This document shows positions 1-11,161 of a stretch of 64,000 nt of DNA, piece by piece. The stretch comes from Circinella umbellata (taxonomy: Eukaryota > Mucoromycota > Mucoromycetes > Mucorales > Lichtheimiaceae): positions 248,001 through 312,000 of the forward strand of contig JAIWNF010000021.1 in assembly GCA_025093555.1 (NCBI GenBank), read 5' to 3'. The position numbers and the translations under genes were made by a program. The notes beneath the pieces are model-generated. The model saw nothing but the letters and a program-made list of their open reading frames with translations, did no database searches and had not been told where the DNA came from. Positions within the stretch are counted from its first letter, which is position 1; each line of letters opens with the position of its first letter.

Positions 1-400
1 TTCTATAGTTCTGAGCTCCCTTTCGATCATGACGACATTGAAATTGCAGAGAAACAGAAGACAGAACTGATAGAAGAAGTTATTGGAACTGTTAATGCGT
101 ACCAAATTGTGTGCACGGAATTTGATATGGGAAATGACGGAATACGTTCGCTTGTTTCGATGATCAAAACAGCCAATAGTTCTGAGAAAGTAAAAGAAAA
201 AATATAACACTACAACTTAACATTTTATTGTACAAATATTAATACGAGATATAAGCATTGAGGTATCAGGAAACGATGTGGATATTAACGTTCTAGTGAA
301 CGAGAAGACACAAGTTACAAATGTTTTTGCTCAAGACGATGGAGTAAAGAAAGGGCGAGGAAGACCTCGAAAATCCTCCAAAAGACGTCAAAAATCTTAA
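1..400 (+). CDS. 3' end of a gene with a C-terminal AT-hook (partial)
   Basis: Only the last two exons lie in the window. The frame is open from base 1 to 189; an intron is inferred at 190-262 (GTAAAA donor, TTGAG acceptor, phase 0). The last exon is 263-400, stop TAA at 398-400. Without the intron the frame stops at 207. The visible protein is about 108 residues: an acidic-rich stretch, then a basic tail reading KKGRGRPRKSSKRRQKS, a classic AT-hook (GRP core) that binds the minor groove of AT-rich DNA. I do not recognise the body of the protein. Its position beside a broken transposase and a second AT-hook ORF at 3.8 kb makes a transposon-linked origin possible, but this is inference. Confidence 0.5.
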
Positions 401-497
401 AGGCTGTCTAAAAGTGGTGTTCCAGTGAATGGATATTGATACTGGTTAAGCTTATTTGTATATGTGCTTTTTTTTATAAGATGATACAGAAAGTATA

Positions 498-1561
498 TTG
501 ATAAAAAAAATTGTTGAATTTATCGACCTAATTCAAAATGTAACTTTGAATTGCGCAGCAGCTGGTAGCATTCTGTTGATCCCTGAACGTACAGCACAGG
601 AGTGTTATGCCTGCTTTTGCCATGGAAAACCTTATCTGCCAAGTCAACATGGTAAATCACCAGGACCACCGCCAAAACTAACGAGGGAGCACGCTGTAGT
701 CCTTCCTTCAAGAGTTTTATGAAGAGAACCCAGTGGCCACTATTAAACAAGCACAACAGATGATTTTTGAAAATTACAAGATCATCATCATACAAAGCGA
801 CCTACACAAGCATCTAGTAATTCATTGCGGCTTAACTATGAAAAAGCTTGAAAAGGTATCAGAAGCCCGAACTTCCAAAGAGACTATTACCAAACGATTG
901 AACTGGGTATTGCATGTTGAAAAAGAGAATATTAATTTTGACTCTTGTGTTTTTATCGATGAAGCCGGCTTTGATTTTCACAAGCAACGAACATTAGGTC
1001 GATCCATTCGAGGTTACTCCCGCCAAGACAAAAGTGTCTAATAATTGTGGTGTGAATATCATGACACTAAGTGATACTACTGCCGAAGGGGTATTTATTT
1101 ATCTTTACGAAGACCTCAGCCGGTTACTAGTCAAAAAAAAAAAAAAGGAAAGCTTAGAAACGGAGGGGAGCAAATCACCGCAAAGGTTGGAACTAGAACA
1201 TTTTTTGTGTTTTGTTGAGATTGTTATGGACATTCTTGACAAGAATGATATGCATGGGAAGACATTAGTAATGGACAATGTACGAATCCATCACTCGAAG
1301 GTAGTAAAGAGAGCTATTGAGAGCAGAGACTTTAAGGCACTATATCTTCCTCCGTATTTCCCCTTCTTAAATGCTATTGAGCTTTTTTGGGTGAAATTAA
1401 AGGCAGGAGCGAGTTCGACGTGAATTATTACAAAGGATGATACATTAACACCACGTATCATTAAGTCTCCCAAGTTTGTTACTCCTATGGATTGTCAAGG
1501 GTGGATTTCGCATTCTAAGTCATTTTTTCCACGATCTATTTTAGAGGAAGAGATGTTGTAG
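498..1561 (+). pseudogene. decayed DDE transposase (Tc1/mariner-IS630-like)
   Basis: Three reading-frame pieces line up as one transposase. The first (about 498-705) has a PGPPPKLT stretch typical of the helix-turn-helix DNA-binding part. The second (about 706-1030) carries the first catalytic Asp in FIDEAGFD. The third (1034-1561) carries the second Asp in VMDNVRIHH and the catalytic Glu in NAIELFW. Breaks are a frameshift near 704-710, a one-base shift in the A-run near 1029-1032, an in-frame TGA at 1421-1423, and an A-run at about 1133-1146. About 350 codons would be normal for the family, so this is a near full-length but dead copy. I found no convincing terminal inverted repeats. Confidence 0.8.
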
Positions 1562-3051
1562 CTTTTTCTTAATTATACTAGTATATTGGATACTGTAGTT
1601 ATTGATTTTATTATCTCTTTTTCCTGTTCTTCTGTGACAGTAATATTGTGCTTTTTGCTGTCAACTTAATTATCATATGGCCCAACAACATAAATAAGAA
1701 AACTATATATAGCCACGATGATGAAACTTATAGGGCGCAAACCTATTAATGATGTGACGCAAAGATGAAAATAACGGGGCGAAAAGTTGAAAAAAACGTG
1801 GCGCAAAGTAAAAAACATCTAACCGCAAACCTGGGTCGCTATGGATTATATATATATTTCGAGAACCGCGATAAGCTGTAAAAAATGGTTAAGACAATAG
1901 GGATGAAAAAGTGTATAACCTGTACGTTAGTGTGTCCAGTAAAGTTGGTGACACATGGATAAAATTGATGAGTTTAAAAAAATACAATTGTTGATGTTAA
2001 AACTGACTTGTTAGCTTTCGGACAATCATATTTCCTATTATTCATAAATATAACTACCAGTTAGGTATGATAGTTCGGCTTTTTACTTATTAAGAAATTA
2101 TGCGTGGTTACTGCTTTATATGTTAGAAACTTTTTTAGTGGGTTTCGCATTCTAAAATCGAACGGTTCCTTTTATATTATTTTAATTTCTCTTGAAGACC
2201 GATGCGTCGTAAAGTCGCCGTGAATATTACCACAGCGATTATTAGCTGCAGGATTCTTCATCAATAGTGTTTGACGCATGCTAATTTTCAGCTTTAACAG
2301 ATCATCAACAGATTCTCATCCCCAAAAGTTCTAATAATATCCTTTTAACAATAGTAGTGTGCCTTTTTTTTTTGTATTCAGTTGTGGTTCCAAGATTTAA
2401 CTGAATACATTTAAAAATATAGATGTAAAAAGACACGTGGATGGTATTTATTACCAGCTCGAATATTAGTTAATATGTCAAACTTTCGACTTGTACTTAT
2501 CACCTTTCAAAAAAAAATATTTCATCTGATGAATTTCTTTTTACATGTTTATAGTCTATTAATAAAAATCACCGAGTATCTTTTTTCAATGAGGCTGAAA
2601 GAAAATTTTCTTATACCATTTCTATAGCTTTACTATAATATTCCTCGTAGTATATTTGTTATTAACCAAGTATATTGAAAAGATACTTGGTTAATAATCA
2701 TAAGCTTTCCGACACCTGAAATATTTTTATTTTTAAATAATAATATATTCGTATACTGCTATTGTTTACTTATTGTGGATCGATTGAGATATATAATTTT
2801 GCATATTTTTTATATTTCAACACAATTTTAGCGCTTATACAATTCCTGGGGAATAAATTGAGTGAAGGGGAAAAATAAAAGTGCTCTTAAATGGTCCATG
2901 AATAACAGTGGATGTCTGACTTGCACCTATGATAAATGAATATATAACAGTTAAATTATTTGATAAGATTTTTGGTTTACTTTACACATATGCTCATCAT
3001 TTTGGTTACTTAGAATGCATACAATACGAACGGAGTGATGGCGAAACCAAA
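1562..3051. other. gene-free AT-rich spacer with transposon debris
   Basis: No coding frame is supported. A cluster of short GCGCAAA-type motifs lies at about 1733-1835, just past the transposase relic, and a strong hairpin lies at 2659-2697. The rest is AT-rich without recognisable features. Confidence 0.4.
2659..2697. repeat. perfect 15-bp inverted repeat (hairpin)
   Basis: Arms at 2659-2673 (TTATTAACCAAGTAT) and 2683-2697 are exact reverse complements around a 9-nt loop. No gene is adjacent, so this is not obviously a terminator; a small element end or a chance palindrome are alternatives. Confidence 0.7.
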
Positions 3052-3423
3052 CTAAATTTTTTGATCCAGTTGGAATTTACTGGTTGCAGTTGGTGATGTT
3101 GTGGTGGTAGTGGGGGAATGGTTATATGGTGGTGATAGCGTTGTTGTACCTGCCAATCCAATACCGGTTGCACCAACCGAATCTCGATTAAAAGTGGTAT
3201 AACCAGCTTTCACTGCGGGACGGTCAGGGTTCGTGCAGATGAGTGCACCGTGTGATGTTTTCTTATTTTTCCCGTTCTTGAAAATATTTGACGGTAATAG
3301 TTCCAAGGGTGAGAAACAAAAAACGCATGTTTGACTAGATCTGTGTTCGTTCTGGTAATCTGCACTTCGAAACTTCTTTCCACCTCTTCTTGGTCGTCCT
3401 TTAAGAAAAGTGTTAAAACCCAT
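3052..3423 (-). pseudogene. C-terminal relic of a Fanzor/TnpB-like RuvC nuclease
   Basis: A 123-codon frame without a proper start shows the C-terminal signature of TnpB/Fanzor proteins. In order: a basic GRPRRGGKKF stretch, then EHRSSQTCVFC (the Ser-Ser-Gln-Thr-Cys-x2-Cys entry of the target-nucleic-acid zinc finger), then CTNPDRP, where the family has a second Cys pair, then FNRDSVGATGI, matching the RuvC-III motif with catalytic Asp. The fourth Cys is Arg here, so the zinc site looks broken. The N-terminal wedge/REC part and RuvC-I are not recognisable upstream (3424-3760), so this is a truncated or decayed copy. The Thr-rich tail after the RuvC motif is low complexity. Family assignment is from motif memory, not a search. 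Confidence 0.6.
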
Positions 3424-3775
3424 TCCTGCAAGTCCAATCCTATCAATACGTACAAAAAAAATACACTCATGTCAATTTCTTAATCTCATTTAACAATATT
3501 ACATAAAAATGATATGACGAATAAAATAATTAAAGTAAGCTTACAGCATCATGACGGTAACTTCTTTTTTCTTCAAATACAATTATCGGCTGCTACCTTT
3601 TTCACGTAGCTTAGGTTTTTCAAAGCTATAGATCAATTATCTGGTCTAACAATAGTATTATATATTCATCGTTCACATCAATTACTGACTTTTTAATGAC
3701 ATTTATATATATAACAATAAAAAATATATATCTCGAACGGTTGTCGTTTCAAGCACTACAACTTAAGGTTCTATT

Positions 3776-3874
3776 CTAGGCAGGAAGACGTTTTTTACAT
3801 TTTGGTTTATTTTTACTACCGAACGGTCTACCAGGATCGTGTTTCTCTGGCAAAGACACGTCGTCGTTATCCAT
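3776..3874 (-). CDS. small AT-hook ORF, probably a terminal exon or relic
   Basis: A 32-codon frame from ATG 3874 to TAG ends in GRPFGSKNKPKCKKRLPA, an AT-hook of the GRPxGSKNK type. The frame is open a little further upstream, after a possible CACAG acceptor near 3895, so it may be the last exon of a lost gene. It lies 350 bp from the Fanzor-like relic, on the same strand. No function beyond DNA binding can be argued. Confidence 0.3.
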   Translation of the reverse strand: MDNDDVSLPEKHDPGRPFGSKNKPKCKKRLPA

Positions 3875-5185
3875 ATTATAACAAGAGAGAAAACCTGTGT
3901 TGTATAAAAAAAATAGAAAATTCCATACGCGCATAAACGATCTTGGTACACATAAACTTAGGTCGCGGATTTTATTGGCTGAAGCTGTTGCTTAATTTGT
4001 AAAATGATTGACGCCAGGTACTTTAACATCGCCCACAATTTTTCTTTTTCAAGAGCGACTCACTTGATTCAAAACATCTGCTTGCGCAATATTTAAGAAG
4101 ATTCGAACACTGTGTTGTCTATATAGTATCATTGAAATCAACCTTATAAAGCAAATGTATTTATTTTCATAAATAACTTATATCATTCTTTTGATTTTAG
4201 CTATAACTATATATAACTTGGTTATAAACACTTTATTATATTTACCTTTCTTTAATCAATAACCGCATTCAAGATTTATTATTAGCAGAACTAACTTGTT
4301 TAATTTTTTTTTTCTATTACGTATTTAATTTAAATATTCATATTGAGGTATATTACATACCTATACTAGAACATAAAGAAAGTTTATGCTATAGTAGAAA
4401 AAAAAGAAAATAAAGAGTACGTGTTACCTTAAAATGCTCAAAAAAGTTTATTTTTGACGTAATATTTCTAATATGTATCATTTTTATTCACCAGTAAATC
4501 CGTTCGTCACACGGATCAGCCGATCTTTTCAAAGTGAACAATCTAATCAAATAAATCAAAAAAGGCTTTTTTTTTTGTGTTTCACTAAAATGGAAGACTA
4601 GAAGCCTAACGACATATGTGATCTCCTTCCTTGAAGTATATTATAAACACTGCTATTATGAATATATATATATATATATATATATACAAAAAATAAAAGA
4701 TGGAGTCTGATAATCGAACATGCGCTCATCTGAAAAGAGAAACGTAGTGTGTGCAGGTAGAATTATTAATTAATTCGTTCTTTTTGTGTTTCTGATAATT
4801 GTGTCACTGCTAACCATTTATTTCAGGATATAAGAATGAAGAAAAGTACAATGGTTGTGGTTGTGGTCGAGTTAAATTATTATGATGATATAGAAATTTG
4901 ATGAACATATCAATATCATTTTAATAAATCGAACTATGCAACACGCAAATCAAATAAAGGAATATATAATAAGAATAAAAATATGATACAGCATTAATTA
5001 TTTTATTTTAAAGAATAAATAGATGAAGGTGTTGTGAAGAAAAGGTATATAATTATCTTGTATTTGAAAATAATAATAAAAAAAGTCAATACGTAGTAGT
5101 TATAATAATACAAGTAATGTTTTACAATTATGATATTTGTTCAAGTATATTGTTGATGCAGATAGTATATATATAAAAATGATGT
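3875..5185. other. AT-rich spacer downstream of the P450 gene
   Basis: No supported gene. Contains a pure (TA)n microsatellite at about 4661-4686 and many A/T runs. It probably holds the 3' untranslated region of the P450 next to 5186. Confidence 0.4.
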
Positions 5186-7091
5186 TTATAAAATGCCTTC
5201 CAAGATGATGGGTTCTTTTGGAGGAAATTTAACCATACCCATAGCATAATTATCAGGAGCTCGTTTACCAGAGGGTGTTGAGATATCAAAACGCACTAAT
5301 AGCTCTGCTAGTATATATTTAATTTCATTTACTGCAAAGTATCGACCTGGACAAGCGTGTGCTCCTAAACCAAACGAAATCAAATCTATTTTTATAAAAC
5401 AAATTAAATTTATCACAACAACTAGCGTTAATAATCATCATCATCAAAATATGTATAAATATGTATAATGTTTTTTCTTCATATCAGTATACAAACCTAT
5501 TCCAATAGTAGAACTTTTCTTATCTTCTGTCGCATCGATAAATCGATAGGCATCAAATTCATTCAATGGTTTGTTATAGAGAGAACCTAATGCAGGATCT
5601 TGATGGGCTTCATCCAATGCAGCTACAATCAAACTTCCTTTAGGAATCATTTGACCGGTAGAAAGTATCATATCTTGAAGCGCCATATGATGAAGACCCA
5701 AATTATCAATATCATATCGCAGCACTTCACGAATAAACGAATCCAATAATTGAAGGTGACTGACTGATTCTGGTGTACGTTTTTCAAGTGTGTTAATTTC
5801 TTTTCGTAGATCTTCCATTAATTGAGGTCGACAAGCCAATTCGTGAAGAGCAAAAGTGGTGAAATGAGATGTTGTATGAATACTGGCTAATGCAACACCC
5901 TTGAAATGGAATGCGGCTTCTTCTGGTGAACGCATGGATCCATCTGATTTGAGTAACTTGGATGTCATGCTGACAAAAGTAGCCTCGTCGTCAGGAATTT
6001 CACCAGATCGAAGACCGTTGATTAGGGGAACCAATAATTCCATCAAGAGATCGAGTTGACGTTCAACAGACATGTATCGACGGACAATAATATCAGCAAT
6101 CATGGGTGGAAGCACGGTTAATAACATACCAGCTTTAACAATGCTCTGCGTAAGGGTTGCCATGGAATGAATTAAGTCTCGGTTCGTACCAACTCGACTA
6201 CCTAAAATATACCCATAAAAAGTGAAAGATATAGATTCAGTATCTAACAAATGCTACTGAATTGACAGCAGCAAAAATAATAAATTGCATAAACACCAAC
6301 CAGCAAAGCATAAACAAGAAATACGGGAAATGGCATGTGAAAGAAAGTCCCATGGATCAATTTGTTTTTTTTCGCCACGTTTAAGAACGAGTTCTTCTTG
6401 AAGTAATCCTTGAAATGCTTTTTCGACACGATCCGAAAATACTTCAATTTGATTTGGTTTAAAGTTTTGTTTGATAGGATATGTAACTAAATAATGGAAT
6501 TTATTTATCAATATTATGATATGTATATATATATATTTATGTTTGTCCTTGGGTATCTTTATTACGTAGTAACAAAAAAAATAGATAATTGAAACACTTA
6601 CTTGGATGTTTATCTCTAGGGCTAATATTCTCTTCAGTATGTTTATGTTCGTATGACAATCGCATGACACGTTCGACTGGCATGATCGTCTCAATACCTT
6701 CAGTAAAACTGACTGTTTTTCGCGATGCCATTAACAGTTCTGGAATCATTTTACCAGTAAGCACATATAAATCCTGAGTCACTAATTTTATTTTGAATGC
6801 AGGACCATATTCAGCTTTACACTTTTGAATGAAGCCTAAGGGGTCTTTATTAATTTGGAAAGCATGTCCAAATACTGGGAGTGTACCAGATACCGATGGA
6901 ACGATGTTATTGTTGTATTCAATCGATGCTTGATCTTGTTTGCGTACAAGTTTTAAAAGTGTCCATACAGTGACAAGCACACTTCCAGTTGTGACAAAAA
7001 AACGTCGGCGATCATTGGTTGCATTGGAATATTGACTTAATAAAAAATTGGATACTGTTGTTAAGATACCATTGGAATAAAGTTGATTCAT
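5186..7091 (-). CDS. cytochrome P450 monooxygenase
   Basis: Exons 7091-6602, 6486-6301, 6201-5497, 5385-5186; 1581 nt, 526 aa, all junctions in frame. The start is the first ATG, followed by a hydrophobic anchor (about residues 25-45), so the enzyme should sit in the ER membrane. Seen motifs: I-helix segment GVALASIHTTS (substrate and oxygen binding), K-helix ExxR in REVLRYD near residue 380, and the haem loop FGLGAHACPGR near residue 465-475 with the axial Cys. The I-helix lacks the usual acidic-Thr pair and carries His-Thr-Thr, a pattern known in some fungal P450 families (ent-kaurene oxidase-like). Substrate unknown. There is no biosynthetic cluster around it. Length is normal and the gene looks intact. 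Confidence 0.93.
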
Positions 7092-8815
7092 GATTATATA
7101 ATTCAAATAAAAATATAAAAAATTTAAATAAATGAAAGAAACTTGGACTTATTTGTTAATTCATCGAAAACTTTATATATTTTTTGTTTATATAAAGATT
7201 TCCAGTGTGCGGGTTTGAAAAAAAAAACACAATCTTCCACCGCTCCCCCCCGTTTGCTATCCTTTTGCGCGCTCTTACGTTGTAATTTTCGCCGATCATG
7301 TTATTTGTACGCCAGAATTCTCTCCCTTGCACTTGGCATTTTTTTTATATGTAGCTCCTTGATAAAACTAGAGATTCGAAGGTAAAGAAAAATAGTATAT
7401 GTTTAGAGTTAGATCTATGTATCAAAGAAAAATTACATCTTCTATCTTTTTATTTATTTATTTATTTATTATTACAATGATTTACATTGTTAAGAAACGA
7501 AAGAGCGCCCATTCAACGCAATATTTTTACCATTATTTCCGCGATCAAGTTTGACAACCCTATTTAGCCATATATTTGTTCTTGGGGCTTTTAATATGTG
7601 ACATATTAACGAGGCGGATGTCATACTTGTATAAATATAGTTTGGACAATGTGTAGCACATTTTCTTCTCAAGGGAATGAATTTCCGTGATCCCGTTTGA
7701 AAGAGTTTTCTTGTGTAAATAGTGATAATGTCATTCATTTTTTTTTAAAAAAATATCAAGGATTCTTTTCTCTCGGTTTACACATGAGCATGCATGAAAG
7801 CGCGGAGATATAGAACATTTATTGTTATTTGCCTGATATATATAATATTCCACTCACTTGGGTCCTCATTTGTGTTTTTAACCTTATTCTTTTATAAAGG
7901 TTAGAAGACGAGATATTATAATAATCATTAACATTTGACAGTGTTGGATGATGATGTGTATACTACCTAGTAGTCAAGGAGTAATATAAAAATCTTTAAC
8001 AATAATTTTCTTTAAATTAATTTTCCGAGAGAGAAGGAAACCTATAAATGTAGTATTACTATTCATACTATACGATCATTCTGTCATGTTACCCATAAAT
8101 CTACTATTTTAAGCTATATATTTTCGTTTATCACGTTTATTTGATGCTTTTTTTTTCTCCTGCTGCTATTTTATAAGTAAATGTTGTACTTATTTCTTGT
8201 AATACTTATACGGTTCCTTAGTAGTCAGGGAAATCCAGGGGAAGTGTTCATATTATTCCTTTGATGTCTGTAGTGCTGTATTATTAAATTAAAAACTTCC
8301 GTTACTGAAGAATAGGATGTTATTTAGATATGTACGTGTAAACAAACAACAAGAAACATTCCTAATAAAAACAAGAATAAGTAGTATCGTTATACTTGGT
8401 GGTTAATAATAATATACCTCTAAAATTCAATCGTTATAAAAGAATGACACTTTTTTCAAAAATCTACAATATCATACACAAACAAAGCAAAAACAAAAAA
8501 ACACAAATAGTAATATATAATGAAATAAATTATTTACTAAAGCCAAAAAAGCGATAAATAATAAAAAAAAAAGTAAAGGAAATATATAAACTAGAAAGGT
8601 GTTCTTGTAATATACGACATATAATATGAAAAAATTAGAAGGATAAAAAGACGGGTTATTGTTGTTATTGTTGTTTGTAATAAGGTTATAAAATTTATAT
8701 ATTTATATATAAAAGTAATTAAGAAAATGGTATGAATTATTCTATATCAGTATTATAACGATAATACTTGGTAATCTTTTTTTTTTCATGATATAGAAAA
8801 CGAGTTGTATGTGAT
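7092..8815. other. spacer and P450 upstream region
   Basis: The first few hundred bases upstream of 7091 presumably hold the P450 promoter. A C-rich patch sits at about 7238-7255. An 82-codon minus frame (7490-7738) has an ATG but no family features or homopolymer-free codon pattern that convinces me. The rest is AT-rich with nothing recognisable. Confidence 0.35.
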
Positions 8816-9070
8816 TTAAACAATTCCGCTATCAGCGCCATCAAGATCATCAATAGCATTATCAAGGTCATCGTCCAAGTTAACAATGTCATCGTCCAAG
8901 TCATCCAATACACCTTCGATGTCATTAATGTCAGGAATAAGAGGGGGGAGAGGAGGACTAGTTATATAAATAGGAAATGAAAGTATATCATTAGACAATT
9001 TGGTAAATCATTGAACATTCTAACAAGTATAGCTGAAAGTAGTTACTTACACAATAGCTGTATAAAATTA

Positions 9071-9101
<31 letters not shown>

Positions 9102-10057
9102 CGAGCAATTATACAAAAACATAAAAGTACAAATGATTAGCAATTATGTATTTTATAAATCAATAAGAACAGTGCAAATACAAAAAAAAACATATACTTA
9201 CTTGGCTTTACAAATTCCCATTCAGTCTTGGTAAGAGTGATGGTATGGCTAGTGTCAAGACCACCCCATGGGGCATGAACTTCGTATCCTTTTTTGCCAC
9301 CTTTGTCATAACCATCTTTACCACCCCAACCACCTTCCCAGTCGCCCCAGCCACCTTCCCAGTCATCATCATAACCGCCCTTGCCACCGTAGCCACCTTT
9401 GCCACCGTAGCCTCCGTAGCCACCTTTGTCACCGTAGCCGCCCTTGCCACCGTAGCCTCCGTAGCCACCTTTGTCACCGTAGCCGCCCTTGCCACCGTAG
9501 CCTCCGTAGCCACCTTTGTCACCGTAGCCGCCTTTGCCACCGTAGCCTCCGTAGCCACCTTTGCCACCCCAGTTATCATCGTCATAGCCCCAGTCGTCCT
9601 TGCCACCTCCCCAGCTCTTCTTCTTTTGGAAACTTTGGCTAGCATCTTCAATAAGACGAATAGCGGCACTACCGGCTTCATAGGGACCACTGGCCTTGAT
9701 AGTAATAGTATGTTCACCTGCCTCAAGATCAAAAGTTCCCTTGCTAAAACGATCATCATCGAGGGCTTCTTCTGGTGTGCTAGCATAAACTTCATTATCT
9801 TCGGAAGATTCAATATCAGAGGTTTCACCCAAAAGTTCTTCATTATCGTAAATCTTGAATGAATCGCCAACGTTCTTGTAATCAGTGATTTGGATACGAG
9901 CAGGGCTGTCCAAAGTAACAGTGAAAGATTCTTCAGCAAGAGCATCGTTACCATTCCATCGGAAAGTAGTGAATGAATCTGTCAATGGTACAGTGTCGGC
10001 CAAAACTTGTTGTAAAAGAACAGCAGCAGCTGCAGAAAGTGCCAAAATTGAACGCAT
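8816..10057 (-). CDS. secreted Gly/Tyr-rich repeat protein with acidic tail
   Basis: Exons 10057-9202, 9057-9051 (7 nt) and 8957-8816; 1005 nt, 334 aa. Residues 1-20 are a clear signal peptide (MRSILALSAAAAVLLQQVLA). Residues about 21-140 form a beta-rich region. Residues 145-250 are Gly/Tyr/Lys/Asp-rich, with a 15-residue unit (GGYGDKGGYGGYGGK) repeated about four times. After the KTEWEF segment the tail is Pro-rich, then acidic (repeated LDD/LDDD). The microexon is needed to bring the acidic tail into frame; exon 1 ends in phase 1, the microexon supplies 7 nt, and exon 3 starts in phase 2. The composition suggests a cell-wall or extracellular matrix/adhesive protein; no enzyme domain is visible. 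Identity unknown. Confidence 0.75.
9077..9101. repeat. A25 tract (T25 in the gene sense strand)
   Basis: A run of 25 A on the plus strand lies within intron 1 of the secreted protein gene, ending 17 nt before the inferred acceptor of the 7-nt exon. In transcript sense it is a very long polypyrimidine tract. Confidence 0.9.
9401..9565. repeat. 45-bp tandem repeat, about four copies
   Basis: Copies begin at 9401, 9446, 9491 and 9536 and differ by only one or two bases. They encode the 15-residue Gly/Tyr unit. The near identity suggests recent expansion or gene conversion and predicts copy-number variation between strains. Confidence 0.9.
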
Positions 10058-11161
10058 TTTTATTTTGTTGTAGTTAATCTTTTTTTTTATTTATAATGTA
10101 AAGGAAAGAATTGAGTAAAAAAAAAATATAATTTTTTTTTTAAAAAAAAGATGTAGAAAAAGAAAAAAAGACGTTAGAAAAAAAAAGGAATGTCTTCTTT
10201 GAGTTATATAGTGTTTTGATTCGCATTTTATATATTTGTGTATAACTATTAGGTGAAAGTATTAGCAGTAGTAATAGTAGTAGTGATAGCAGTAGTGTAT
10301 ATACTAAGACTGCTACGGAGAATGTTGAATATTGGTCCAGCAGCATATTTTCACTTAGTTGTGTCTTGAAGGTCAAGATTTAAATGAAGATTTACTATTT
10401 TTTTTCCTTGTATTTTCTTTTTTCATTGATGTTTACATTTGGGAAAAAAATATAGAAACAGTATAAATATTTAAAAGAGGAAAAAAAAAGGACATCTGGA
10501 TGGTTCCTAGGTAACATGTAATTAATTTACTTGGAATTAAATCTTGGTAAAAAGATCAAATTTTAGGAGGTGAAAAAACGAATTGTTGCCTAGTAAATTT
10601 TTATTACTGCTGTTTCTGTTCGGGTGTTTTCATCTTTTAACATTCTTCATAAAAAAAATACGTATTACTATATACACACACGCACACACACACAGTAAGG
10701 AACGAGTGTAAACTACTATTATTCAAATCCTGCCCTCTTCAATTTTGAAATCCTAAAAAGATATCATCCTTGGCCCACTATTATTTTATTTTTTATATAA
10801 GGATTTTATTAAAATGCCGCAACTTGAATACAAATTTATATCTACAAAATGATAAATAAACTTATACAATGATACCATGCGGTTATTTCTTTGATTGATA
10901 CTGTTAAACATCAATGTAGCTCTTACTGCCATACTATTTGCCACTATTTCATCCGTTATATTGACAAACAAAAACAAAACAAAAAACCTCCAGCGATAAC
11001 ACATTAAAATATTGTTATGTAGCTCCGATTTCAGGTCCCAAATAAAAAAAAAAAGGTGGGTTATAGAGGAGAAGATTGTTGGCTGGGAGATGAAAGCGGT
11101 GTTAAGAAAGATCCTTAATATTACACTTTTCACTGATAGTTCGTCCATTTGACAAAAAAAA
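10058..11161. other. divergent intergenic region
   Basis: Lies between the start codons of the secreted protein (-) and the SmgGDS-like gene (+), so it should hold both promoters. A/T homopolymers and a short CA-repeat (about 10674-10693) are visible; no transcription factor site is claimed. Confidence 0.4.

Noticed and set aside
7490..7738. 82-codon minus-strand ORF with ATG
   Set aside because: No recognisable motif, no splice partners and no neighbouring signals; kept only as part of the spacer description.
8737..8925. Hydrophobic minus frame in the last exon of the secreted protein
   Set aside because: It is the alternative frame of the acidic GAT/GAC-rich tail; not listed as a gene, only as a possible microexon-skipping product.
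9401..9565. Regular 45-bp repeats resembling a CRISPR array
   Set aside because: The units are contiguous with no unique spacers, lie in a coding exon and encode a protein repeat; the genome is eukaryotic.
9208..9954. Long overlapping frames on both strands (248, 205 and 124 codons) over the secreted protein gene
   Set aside because: They are other-frame shadows of the period-three Gly/Tyr repeat and lack signal peptide, domain or splice logic.
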